Assembly: GCA_016196035.1 (NCBI GenBank)
Contig: JACPYM010000054.1
Span: 62,001-126,000 of the forward strand
Direction: 5' to 3'
DNA length: 64,000 nt
DNA from: Acidobacteriota bacterium
Lineage (GTDB): Bacteria > Acidobacteriota > Blastocatellia > RBC074
This document shows positions 31,461 to 40,346 of the stretch, one piece after another. Position 1 is the stretch's first letter. Each line of letters begins with the position of its first letter. Both the position numbers and the translations under genes were made by a program. Under the pieces are notes generated by a model. The model had not been told where the DNA came from. It searched no databases and saw nothing but the letters and a program-made list of their open reading frames with translations.

Positions 31461-31582
31461 GCGAGAAATGTTTACTCTTCGGCTTACCTCAAGACAAACA
31501 ACTTCCAAGTCACAATCCGAAAGCAGTTGAATTACCCCGCAGGCGCACAATGCGGTTGCGACCTTCTTTGGTGAGAGAACGC

Positions 31583-33241
31583 ATGCCGAAATACATCTTT
31601 GTAACTGGTGGAGTGGTCAGCGGCTTGGGCAAAGGCATCGCCGCCGCTTCGATTGCTGCGTTGCTGGAAGCGCGCGGTCTGAAAGTCACGTTGATGAAGT
31701 TCGATCCCTACATCAACGTTGACCCCGGCACGATGTCGCCGTTCCAACACGGCGAAGTTTTCGTCACCGATGACGGCGCGGAAACCGATCTGGACTTGGG
31801 CCATTACGAACGCTACTCGCACGCGCGGTTGACCAAAGCCAATAACTGGACTTCGGGGCGTATTTATCTTTCCGTCATCGAGAAAGAACGGCGCGGCGAT
31901 TATCTGGGCAAGACGATCCAAGTCATCCCGCACATCACCAACGAAATCAAAGACGCGATCAAAACCGTTGCCCAAAGCCACGACATCGTCATCGTCGAAA
32001 TCGGCGGCACCGTCGGCGACATCGAATCGCTGCCCTTCCTCGAAGCCATCCGCCAGATGGGCAACGAAGTCGGACGCCACAACGCGATCTTCGTGCACCT
32101 GACGCTGGTTCCCTACCTCGCCGCTTCTGCTGAACTGAAAACCAAACCGACGCAGCATTCGGTCAAAGAACTGCTGACCATCGGGATTCAGCCCGACATT
32201 CTGCTTTGCCGTTGCGACCGCGAATTGCCCAGTGAGATGAAGGCCAAGATCGCGCTCTTCTGCAACGTCTCGACAGACGCCGTCATCACCGCGCCCGATG
32301 TCAAAACCGTTTACGAAATCCCATTGATGTTCAACCGCGAAGGTCTCGATCAATTGATCGTAGACTTGTTGCGCTTGCCACTTGGTGATACCGATTTGCG
32401 TCAATGGGCGGCGCTGGTCAGCCGCATTCGCAGCCTGCGCGAATCGGTCACCATCGGCATCATTGGCAAATACGTCGGTTACGAAGATTCCTACAAGAGC
32501 CTGAATGAAGCACTGCATCACGGCGGCTTCGCCAATCACGTCAAGGTCAAATTCAACTGGATCGAAAGTGATGAGTTGATGACCGACGAACGCTGGGAAG
32601 ACCGTTTGCGCGAACTTGACGCCATCCTGGTGCCTGGCGGCTTCGGCAAACGCGGCGTCAGCGGCATGATCCGCGCGATCAGCTTTGCACGAAAGTATCA
32701 CAAACCCTTTTTCGGCATCTGCCTCGGCATGCAATGCGCCTCGCTCGAATTCGCGCGCAATGTCTGTGGCTTGGAACAGGCCGATTCGACCGAGTTTGCC
32801 GAAGACACGCCCGATCCGGTGATCTTCAAACTGCGCGACCTGCTGGGCGTAGACCAACTCGGCGGCACAATGCGGCTGGGCGCGTATCCCTGCAACTTGC
32901 GCGAGGACTCGCTCGCGCAACGCATTTATGGCACAGATGAAATCAGCGAACGCCATCGCCATCGTTACGAATTCAATCCGGCCTACATTGACCCGCTAGC
33001 CGAGAACGGCCTCGTCTTCAGCGGCAAATCCCCTGACGGCAAATTCGTAGAGATTGTCGAACTGCCCGATCACCCCTGGTTTCTGGGCTGCCAATTTCAT
33101 CCCGAATTGAAATCGAAACCGCTCGCGCCGCATCCGCTCTTCGTCAGCTTTATCAAGGCCGCGCACGAACACCGGTTGCAGGATGAAGCGGGTGAGGTCA
33201 AAAAAGAAGGCGAAGCATTGCTGACAAGCGCCAGCGATTAA
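31583..33241 (+). CDS. pyrG: CTP synthase
   Basis: A 552-residue CTP synthase, which aminates UTP to CTP using glutamine and ATP; this is the final step of pyrimidine nucleotide synthesis. The N-terminal amidoligase domain begins [17 protein letters not shown], with the conserved [22 protein letters not shown] region split over residues 37-58. The C-terminal class I glutamine amidotransferase has its nucleophile C380 in GICLGMQ, and the HPE motif of the triad near the end. Length matches the family (about 535-550) with a slightly long charged tail. ATG 31583 starts at the conserved N-terminus; the longer open frame from 31550 is not needed. CTP also serves CMP-Kdo formation, which fits the Kdo genes downstream. 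Confidence 0.98.
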   Translation: MPKYIFVTGGVVSGLGKGIAAASIAALLEARGLKVTLMKFDPYINVDPGTMSPFQHGEVFVTDDGAETDLDLGHYERYSHARLTKANNWTSGRIYLSVIEKERRGDYLGKTIQVIPHITNEIKDAIKTVAQSHDIVIVEIGGTVGDIESLPFLEAIRQMGNEVGRHNAIFVHLTLVPYLAASAELKTKPTQHSVKELLTIGIQPDILLCRCDRELPSEMKAKIALFCNVSTDAVITAPDVKTVYEIPLMFNREGLDQLIVDLLRLPLGDTDLRQWAALVSRIRSLRESVTIGIIGKYVGYEDSYKSLNEALHHGGFANHVKVKFNWIESDELMTDERWEDRLRELDAILVPGGFGKRGVSGMIRAISFARKYHKPFFGICLGMQCASLEFARNVCGLEQADSTEFAEDTPDPVIFKLRDLLGVDQLGGTMRLGAYPCNLREDSLAQRIYGTDEISERHRHRYEFNPAYIDPLAENGLVFSGKSPDGKFVEIVELPDHPWFLGCQFHPELKSKPLAPHPLFVSFIKAAHEHRLQDEAGEVKKEGEALLTSASD

Positions 33242-33265
33242 CGCCCTTGGCCCTGCGAGGTGCCC

Positions 33266-36200
33266 ATGCCATTTCAACGTGCTTTCTCACGTCCTTTTGC
33301 CTGGTTTTCACTCTTTGTCGTATGCGCCGTCATTAGTCAGCCGAGCGCCTTGCGGCTCAGAAAAGCTGTCTTCGCTGCGCCTCCGCCAATCACAGCGAAC
33401 ACCCTCGACAGACAACATCCGCCGGCTTCCAAGCTCTATCAATGGCCGCTCAGCTTTGAAGAGAATCGCGGCCAGACCGATCCGCGTGTGCGCTTTCTGG
33501 CGCGCGGGCCGGGCGCAATGTTCTTCCTGGCGGCGGATGAGGCCGTATTGCGTGTGGTGAACGGGCAGCAAAACAAGGCCGCCAATGTGCCTGCGACTTT
33601 GCGCTGGCGGTTGCGCCACGCGAATCCCTCAGCCCGCATCAGCGGATTGAATGCCACCGGCGGGCAGACGAGTTATTTCAACGGCCACGATCCCAGCCAA
33701 TGGCGCACGGGGTTGCGTCATTTCAGCCGCGTCAAATATGAAGCAGTCTATCCCGGCATTGACCTTGTTTATTACGGTCAACAACAGCAACTCGAATACG
33801 ACTTCGTTGTCGCGTCTGGCGCAAACCCACGCCAAATTCGGCTGGCATTTGATGGAATTCGCCGGTTACGGATTGACCGGCAAGGCAATCTGTCGCTGCG
33901 CACGCGCGCAGGCACGGTGCAAATGCGCGCGCCTGCGGTCTATCAGCCAACAGCTAAGGGCCAACGCCGCGTGCGTGCGCGTTATCAACTGTTCGGCAAA
34001 CGCCAAGTCGGTTTTGCGTTCGGCAAGTATGACCGGCGCTTACCGCTGGTGATTGATCCGGTGCTGATTTACGCCACGCCGCTGGGCGGGAATTTCGGCG
34101 CGGCAGGTTATGCGCTGGCGCTGGATGCGCAGGGCAGCGCTTATGTCGCGGGCGCGACCAGTTCCACCGAATTCCCTTACCCCAACAGTTTGCCCAGCGC
34201 GCGCGGCGCACTTGGAGATGTGTTTGTCGCCAAGCTCAATCCGGCCGGCAACGCCTTAGTCTTTGCAGCCATCATCGGCGGCAGCGATGTCGAACATGCG
34301 AATGGCTTGGCGCTCGACGCACAGAACAACGTCTATCTGACGGGCCGGACTTTTTCGCCCGATTACCCGCGCACGCCGGGCGCACTGAAAACCACGCTGT
34401 CTGGCGATTACAGCGCCTTCGTCACCAAGCTCAACGCCAGCGGCAACGCGCTGCTTTATTCAACCTATCTGGGCGGCAACAACAACAGCACGGGCTGGGG
34501 CATCGCGACGGATGCGCAAGGCCGCGCTTTCGTCGCCGGTTCGACCGATGCGAGTGAAGCGCCGCTCGCCAGCGACGTCACGGTGCGCGGCGGCCAGCCG
34601 TTTTTTAGCAGCGGCAATGGCGGCGGCAATTGGACGCCGGGCGGCGGCACGTTGACGCCCGGTTCGGTCAACACCTTGGCCGTCGCCCCGGACACGGGCC
34701 AGACGATATACGCCGACACCTCTGCGGGTCTATTCAAAAGCCTGGATGGTGGCGCAACGTGGCGGCAATTAGCGCCACAGTTGCGTGATCTGCGCTTTCT
34801 CTTCTATCGCGCGTTGGCGGTTGACCCGTTCAATGCGGAAACTGTCTATGCGAGCGGGGGCTTGGGTGTTTACAAGAGCCTCGACGGCGGCGAACACTTC
34901 GCGTTGAAAACCATCGGCTTGGTAGGGCCGAATAACAGCTTTGTGGGAGCCTATTACACGCTGGCGGTGGCGCGCTCCGATGCGCAAACGCTCTACCTGG
35001 GCACGAGTCAGGGCGTCTTTAGAAGCGTGGATGGCGGCGAGTTCTGGACGCCCGCCAACAACGGCATGCTGGTCGCCAATCGTCCGCTCAATGTGGTGGC
35101 GCTGGCGCTTGATCCCACCGATGCGCAAACCGTTTACGCTGGCTCAAGCTATGGCGTTTTCAAAACGACCGACGGCGGCGCGAGCTGGCGACAGCTTTTG
35201 ACCGGCGGCAATCGCGTCCTCGCCATTCACCCCCAAGCGCCGCTCACCATTTATGCCGACCTGCTCACCGCCTCGAATGCGCCGCCCCAACTGCTCAAAT
35301 CCACCGACGGCGGCCTGACCTGGGCGCGCAGCGATACAGGGCTGGAACGTTTGAACGGCAATCAGCTCAGCAGCCCGTCCCTGCGCGCGCTGGCAATTGA
35401 TCCGAATAATCCGAACACGTTGTATGCGGGCACGGACGGCTTCGGCATCTTCAAGAGCAGCGATGGCGGCGCGAATTGGAGCTTGAGCGCCAACGGCCTG
35501 ACCACGCAAACCATTCGCACGCTGGCCGTCGCGCAACAACCGGCGCGTGTTTACGCCGGTGCCGACGCAGGCACGGATGCTTTTGTCGCCAAACTCAAAC
35601 TCGACGGCACAGGGCTGGATTATTTCAAGGTGTTGGCCGGAGCCGAATCTGACACCGCAAACGATGTGCAGACGGATGCCAGCGGCAACGCCTGGCTCGT
35701 GGGCACCACCAACTCAAGCAACTTCCCCACCCTGAATGCGCTGCATCCGCAAAAAGCCGCAGGCGACGATGTTTTCATCAGCAAGCTCGACGCGACAGGC
35801 AATCTAGCCTTTTCAACCTTCCTCGGCGGCCAGGGCAATGATGACGGCGCGGCGCTGGCGCTGGATGCGGACGGCAATGTTTATCTGACGGGCACAACGA
35901 ATTCGACCGACTTCCCTGCCTCGCGCACGCTGCGTCCGGCGAATGCGCCGCTGACCACTGATGCATTTGCCGCCAAGCTCAAGGCTGATGGCTCCGCGCT
36001 GGACTACGCGGTTTATCTGGGCGGCAGCCGCACCGACACAGCCGCTGACATTGCCGTAGACGCACAAGGTCAGGCTTTCGTCATCGGCACCACGGATTCC
36101 GCCGACTTCCCGGTGCGCGGAGCAATCTCGGAGCGGTTGAATCTCGGCAACAATACGGTGCGGACGGATGCCTTTGTGACGCGCTTGAATCGCACGGGCA

Positions 36201-39200
36201 CGGCGTTCCTCTATTCGACCTATCTTGGCGGCGTCTTTACCGACACTGGTGCAGCCATTGCCGTGGATGCGCTTGGGCAAGCTTACGTTACGGGCCGCGC
36301 GACCGTCTTTCCCTACGTCAATCCCATCTTTCAAGCGCAATCCACGGATGCCTTTGTCGCCAAACTCGCGCTCGCACCTGAACTGGCAATCACCCTGACT
36401 GCCGCATCCAACCCCGTCACCTTCGGCAATAACCTGAGCTATACGCTGACCGTCACCAACAATGGCGACAACAAAGGGACAGGCGTCAGCGCCACCTTCA
36501 CGCCTCCCGCTGGGGCGCAACCGGTTTCGGCGGCCGCAAGTCAGGGCATGTGTAGCAACACCGCGAACGATATGTTGAATTGCACTCTCGGTGAATTGAA
36601 CCCGGAAGCACAGGCGGCCATCACTATCATCGTCAAACCGCCCGCCGTCCGCACCGTCACGGCCAGCGCCAGCGTGCGCGCCAATGAACCCGAAGCGAAT
36701 TTGCTCAACAACAATGCGTCCGCCAGTTCCGAAGTGGATTTTGTCGAACTGAGTTTGCAAAACAGTTTGCTTTACAACCTGGCCGCACCGGGCAGCCGCC
36801 TCACTTATGTGCTGCGCGTCACCAACAACAGCGGCAGCACGGCCAGCAATGTCGTCATCACCGACACACTGCCGCTGCAACTGACCTTCGCTTCTTGCCG
36901 CTCACTGGATGGCGGTGTCTGCGGTGGCACGGGCAACACGCGCATGATTACATTCCCCACGCTGCCTGTCGGTGAGAGCAGAACCGCCTTCATCACTGCG
37001 ACCGTCAACAGCAATGTGCCGTCAGGCACGGTTATCAACAACCCAGCCAACGTTGCGGCTACGCTGATTGACGCCGCGCCGGGCAACAACACGGCCAGCG
37101 CCGGCAGCACGGTGGCGGCCACGCTACTGTCCCTCAAAAACAACGGTAAGTTTGCCTACACCGAAAACTCTCAAATCCTCACCACACCTCCAGGCGGTGG
37201 TGAATACACTCCTATTCAATTCGGCTCCGCACCCCTATGGTCGCCCGACGGCACGCAACTGCTTTTCCAGTACGGCGGCGGTTGGGCGATAGCGAATGCC
37301 GACGGCACTGGCGCGCGCCGGCTTCTGGCCGCGAGCAGTTCCAGCCAATCGCCAACCTGGTCGCCCGGCGGTCAGTGGCTCGCCTTTCCTCGCAATAGCG
37401 ACCTTTTCGTGGTCAACCAGGAAGGCGCCAACGAAACGCTGTTGCTGCCCGGCATCGGCGCGCTCGCGCATTTAACTTGGTCTCCGGATGGCTCGAGTTT
37501 CGCCTTTGTACAAGCGGGCGATCTTTACACCATCAACATTGACGGCAGCGGACGGCAGCAACTTACCAACTGGCCCGGTGAAGAAAGCGCGCCACGCTGG
37601 TCGCCCGACGGCCGGCAATTGCTCTTTGTCGGCCTACCGCCCGGTTCTAGTTTCTACACCCTCTACCGCATCAACGCCGATGGCAGCGATCCACAGCGCA
37701 TGGTCAATGGCGGGACGTATTTCGCCACGCCGGTCTGGTCGCCCGACGGCACGCAGATCGCTTTCGTCGCCGCCGAATTGCCAGGTGGAACGAGCACACC
37801 ACAGCTTTACCGCATGAACTTGGACGGCACGGGCTTGGTTAATCTCACACTCTTTCGTGCCGCCAGTTCCTGCGATTGGCAGCCGTTGCCTGCCAATACT
37901 CCCCTCACGCCTGGCCCGCTGCCGCAGACTTACACCATCAGTGGACGCCTCACGACCAACACAGCCAACGCCGAACCAGTCAATGCGTTGGTGCGCCTGA
38001 CTGGCACACGCGACGGCACGGTCACCACCGAAAGCGATGGTTCGTTCACGCTCGGCAATCTGCCCGCGGGCGGCCATTACACAGTGACGCCCGCCAGTCG
38101 CGGCATCACCTACGCCTTTAATCCCATCGCACGCAGCTTCGAGAATTTGCGCCAGCACGCGGTGGCCGACTTCCGCGCGGCGCGGGACACCTACAGCATC
38201 AGCGGATTGATTACCGACACCGCTGCCACGCCGTTGGCTGGTGTCGCAGTCACCTTGACGGCCAGCCCGTTGTTTACGACCTTCGCCACCACGACCACCA
38301 ACGCCGAAGGCCGCTATACGTTCGCGGGCTTGCCCGGCGGCGAAGGCTATATCGTCACGCCCACGGCCACCTTCATCGCCAACTTTCAACCGCGTATTGC
38401 CAGCATCCAGCCGCTCAATCGCAACTTCACAGCCAATTTCACCGGCACCCGCCATCAGCCCTTCACCATTCGCGGCAAAATCGCCGAGGCGAGCGGAGCG
38501 CCCAGTGCGGGTGTGCTAGTCACGTTGAGCGGCGGCAGCCAGCCATTGACGACCACCACAGACACACAAGGCAATTATGCGTTCGCCAATCTGGTCGAAG
38601 CTGCCGATTACACGCTGACGCCGCAGAAAGCCGGACTGCGCTTTGCTCCTGTCAGCCGCGCGCTGAACCAACCGCGCAGTGACCGCAACGTGAATTTCAC
38701 GGCTGGCGCGGGTGTGCTGACGGCAATCTCCGCCGCCAGTTATCAAACCATGCTAGGGCAGGATTCGATCATCGCCGCCTTTGGCACAGGCCTGGCAACG
38801 GCGCTGCAAACTGCCACTACCACGCCACTGCCGATGAGCCTGGCTGGCGTGACACTCACGGTGCAGGACAATGAAGGTGTCGAACGCCCGGCCCCGCTCT
38901 TTTTCGTAGCGCCGACGCAACTCAACTTCCTGTTACCCGCTGGCACGAGCGTTGGCACGGCCAGTTTCACCGTCACGCAGAATCAACGCATCGTTGCCGC
39001 CGGTACGGCGCTGATTCGCCGCAACGCGCCTGGCTTCTTTGCGGCCAATGCCAGTGGAGGCGGCGTCGCGGCAGCGTTGCTAGCGCGGCTGACCGTCACC
39101 GGGCAATTGCAATATGACCCGGTCGCGCGCTTCGATCCGCAACTAAACCGTTTCGTACCGATCCCAATAGACATCTCGCAACCCTTCGCGCCTGAACTCG

Positions 39201-39439
39201 TGCTGTTCGGCACTGGTTTCCGTTACGCGCGCGACACTGGCGCCACACCGCCTGACTTCAGCTTGAAAATCGGCGGTACCGCAGCTCAAGCCACCTTTGT
39301 TGGCGCACAAGGTTCGCTGGCTGGCCTGGATCAACTCAACCTAGCCTTGCCGCTAAACCTAGCCGGACGCGGCGTCGTGGACGTCGTTTTGACTGTCGAA
39401 GGGCGCGTCGCCAATACTGTGCAAATCGCAATCAAGTAA
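33266..39439 (+). CDS. Giant mosaic secreted protein: SBBP propeller, BNR, DUF11, PD40, Cna-B-like, TIGR03437
   Basis: A 2057-residue protein with a signal segment (about residues 8-28). The N-terminal domain carries the hallmark FEENRGQTDPRVRFLARGPG (about 62-81). SBBP-type propeller blades lie at about 262-440 and 768-1035 (DAQGSAYVAGATSSTEFP type). Between them are BNR/Asp-box repeats (about 445-765, SxDGGxxW). Next come two DUF11-like domains (about 1040-1288), PD40 blades (about 1291-1545, WSPDG), three carboxypeptidase-regulatory/Cna-B-like domains (about 1555-1812) and the 'Solibacter' C-terminal domain. It is probably a surface or released adhesin-like protein of unknown ligand. It starts 24 bp after pyrG with GCGAGG before ATG 33266, and kdsA follows 19 bp after its stop. 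It therefore appears wedged into a housekeeping operon. Confidence 0.88.
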   Translation: MPFQRAFSRPFAWFSLFVVCAVISQPSALRLRKAVFAAPPPITANTLDRQHPPASKLYQWPLSFEENRGQTDPRVRFLARGPGAMFFLAADEAVLRVVNGQQNKAANVPATLRWRLRHANPSARISGLNATGGQTSYFNGHDPSQWRTGLRHFSRVKYEAVYPGIDLVYYGQQQQLEYDFVVASGANPRQIRLAFDGIRRLRIDRQGNLSLRTRAGTVQMRAPAVYQPTAKGQRRVRARYQLFGKRQVGFAFGKYDRRLPLVIDPVLIYATPLGGNFGAAGYALALDAQGSAYVAGATSSTEFPYPNSLPSARGALGDVFVAKLNPAGNALVFAAIIGGSDVEHANGLALDAQNNVYLTGRTFSPDYPRTPGALKTTLSGDYSAFVTKLNASGNALLYSTYLGGNNNSTGWGIATDAQGRAFVAGSTDASEAPLASDVTVRGGQPFFSSGNGGGNWTPGGGTLTPGSVNTLAVAPDTGQTIYADTSAGLFKSLDGGATWRQLAPQLRDLRFLFYRALAVDPFNAETVYASGGLGVYKSLDGGEHFALKTIGLVGPNNSFVGAYYTLAVARSDAQTLYLGTSQGVFRSVDGGEFWTPANNGMLVANRPLNVVALALDPTDAQTVYAGSSYGVFKTTDGGASWRQLLTGGNRVLAIHPQAPLTIYADLLTASNAPPQLLKSTDGGLTWARSDTGLERLNGNQLSSPSLRALAIDPNNPNTLYAGTDGFGIFKSSDGGANWSLSANGLTTQTIRTLAVAQQPARVYAGADAGTDAFVAKLKLDGTGLDYFKVLAGAESDTANDVQTDASGNAWLVGTTNSSNFPTLNALHPQKAAGDDVFISKLDATGNLAFSTFLGGQGNDDGAALALDADGNVYLTGTTNSTDFPASRTLRPANAPLTTDAFAAKLKADGSALDYAVYLGGSRTDTAADIAVDAQGQAFVIGTTDSADFPVRGAISERLNLGNNTVRTDAFVTRLNRTGTAFLYSTYLGGVFTDTGAAIAVDALGQAYVTGRATVFPYVNPIFQAQSTDAFVAKLALAPELAITLTAASNPVTFGNNLSYTLTVTNNGDNKGTGVSATFTPPAGAQPVSAAASQGMCSNTANDMLNCTLGELNPEAQAAITIIVKPPAVRTVTASASVRANEPEANLLNNNASASSEVDFVELSLQNSLLYNLAAPGSRLTYVLRVTNNSGSTASNVVITDTLPLQLTFASCRSLDGGVCGGTGNTRMITFPTLPVGESRTAFITATVNSNVPSGTVINNPANVAATLIDAAPGNNTASAGSTVAATLLSLKNNGKFAYTENSQILTTPPGGGEYTPIQFGSAPLWSPDGTQLLFQYGGGWAIANADGTGARRLLAASSSSQSPTWSPGGQWLAFPRNSDLFVVNQEGANETLLLPGIGALAHLTWSPDGSSFAFVQAGDLYTINIDGSGRQQLTNWPGEESAPRWSPDGRQLLFVGLPPGSSFYTLYRINADGSDPQRMVNGGTYFATPVWSPDGTQIAFVAAELPGGTSTPQLYRMNLDGTGLVNLTLFRAASSCDWQPLPANTPLTPGPLPQTYTISGRLTTNTANAEPVNALVRLTGTRDGTVTTESDGSFTLGNLPAGGHYTVTPASRGITYAFNPIARSFENLRQHAVADFRAARDTYSISGLITDTAATPLAGVAVTLTASPLFTTFATTTTNAEGRYTFAGLPGGEGYIVTPTATFIANFQPRIASIQPLNRNFTANFTGTRHQPFTIRGKIAEASGAPSAGVLVTLSGGSQPLTTTTDTQGNYAFANLVEAADYTLTPQKAGLRFAPVSRALNQPRSDRNVNFTAGAGVLTAISAASYQTMLGQDSIIAAFGTGLATALQTATTTPLPMSLAGVTLTVQDNEGVERPAPLFFVAPTQLNFLLPAGTSVGTASFTVTQNQRIVAAGTALIRRNAPGFFAANASGGGVAAALLARLTVTGQLQYDPVARFDPQLNRFVPIPIDISQPFAPELVLFGTGFRYARDTGATPPDFSLKIGGTAAQATFVGAQGSLAGLDQLNLALPLNLAGRGVVDVVLTVEGRVANTVQIAIK

Positions 39440-39458
39440 CGGCAAGTAACGCAGTTTT

Positions 39459-40271
39459 ATGGATAACGTTTATCAACGGCTCAAACAAACGCCTGAACAA
39501 CTCTTTCTGCTCGCCGGCCCTTGCGTCATCGAATCTGAATCACACGCGCTGAAAATGGCCGCAGCCATCAATGACATCGCGCAACGGCTGAACATCCCCT
39601 ACGTCTTCAAAGCCTCTTATGACAAAGCCAACCGCACATCCGGCGCGGCCTTTCGCGGCCTGGGGCTGGACGAAGGCTTGCGCATCCTGCAAAAGATCAA
39701 GCGCGAGATCGGCGTCCCCGTGCTGACCGATGTGCACGAATCCGCCCAAGTGCCCGCCGTTGCTGAGGTCGCAGACATCCTGCAAATCCCCGCCTTCCTG
39801 TGCCGCCAAACTGATCTGCTGAGCGCCGCCGCCAACAGCGGACGCATCGTCAACGTCAAGAAGGGGCAGTTCCTCTCACCTTGGGAAATGAAAAACATCG
39901 TCGAGAAGCTGGAAGCTCACAACTGCCGCGAGATCATGCTGACCGAACGCGGATCAAGTTTCGGCTACAACAACCTGGTCGTGGATATGCGCGGCTTGCC
40001 GGTAATGCGCGGCTTTGGCTATCCGGTGGTTTACGATGCGACGCATAGTTTGCAATTGCCCGGCGGCGCGGGCGCGGCGACAGGTGGGTTGCGCGAATAC
40101 ATTCCCCACTTGGCGCGCGCGGCGGTGGCGTGTGGGGTTGACGGCTTGTTTATGGAAGTTCACGATCAGCCCGAACGGGCGTTGAGCGATGCGGCGACGC
40201 AATTCCCGCTCGACAAACTGCAGCCGTTGCTGGAAAAATTGCTCAAGCTTCACGCGCTGGCTCGTTCATAG
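39459..40271 (+). CDS. kdsA: 3-deoxy-8-phosphooctulonate synthase (Kdo-8-P synthase)
   Basis: A 270-residue DAHP-synthase-fold enzyme that condenses phosphoenolpyruvate with arabinose 5-phosphate to give Kdo 8-phosphate. Visible are the family opener [24 protein letters not shown], the TDVHE motif, [22 protein letters not shown] and the [16 protein letters not shown] block. The near-terminal [12 protein letters not shown] matches the metal-site region (EVHxxPxxAxSD). Length is standard (about 270-285). It lies between the mosaic surface-protein gene and an M1-like protein, with kdsC 3 kb downstream, so this stretch supplies Kdo for lipopolysaccharide. No strong Shine-Dalgarno is visible. Confidence 0.97.
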   Translation: MDNVYQRLKQTPEQLFLLAGPCVIESESHALKMAAAINDIAQRLNIPYVFKASYDKANRTSGAAFRGLGLDEGLRILQKIKREIGVPVLTDVHESAQVPAVAEVADILQIPAFLCRQTDLLSAAANSGRIVNVKKGQFLSPWEMKNIVEKLEAHNCREIMLTERGSSFGYNNLVVDMRGLPVMRGFGYPVVYDATHSLQLPGGAGAATGGLREYIPHLARAAVACGVDGLFMEVHDQPERALSDAATQFPLDKLQPLLEKLLKLHALARS

Positions 40272-40346
40272 TTTTTGTAAGCCGCAATGAATGATGGCCA
40301 GGACGATAGCCCAACAATGGCAGAACCAAAGGATAGATTGCCCAAG

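Larger units (their letters stand above)
30654..31582. other. Gene-poor, lower-GC intergenic region
   Basis: About 930 bp between the CHAT gene and pyrG. It is visibly more AT-rich than its surroundings. It holds a terminator-like hairpin near 30736-30777, two copies of a CAGACCACACCCA-type motif near 30830 and 30930, and a possible gene remnant at 31176-31460. The pyrG promoter should be at the right end. Confidence 0.5.

Noticed and set aside
31532-32962. A 476-codon antisense open frame opposite pyrG, and a similar one opposite the SNF2 helicase (5549-6979)
   Set aside because: They are shadows of strongly conserved genes in GC-rich DNA; no family features are visible on that strand.
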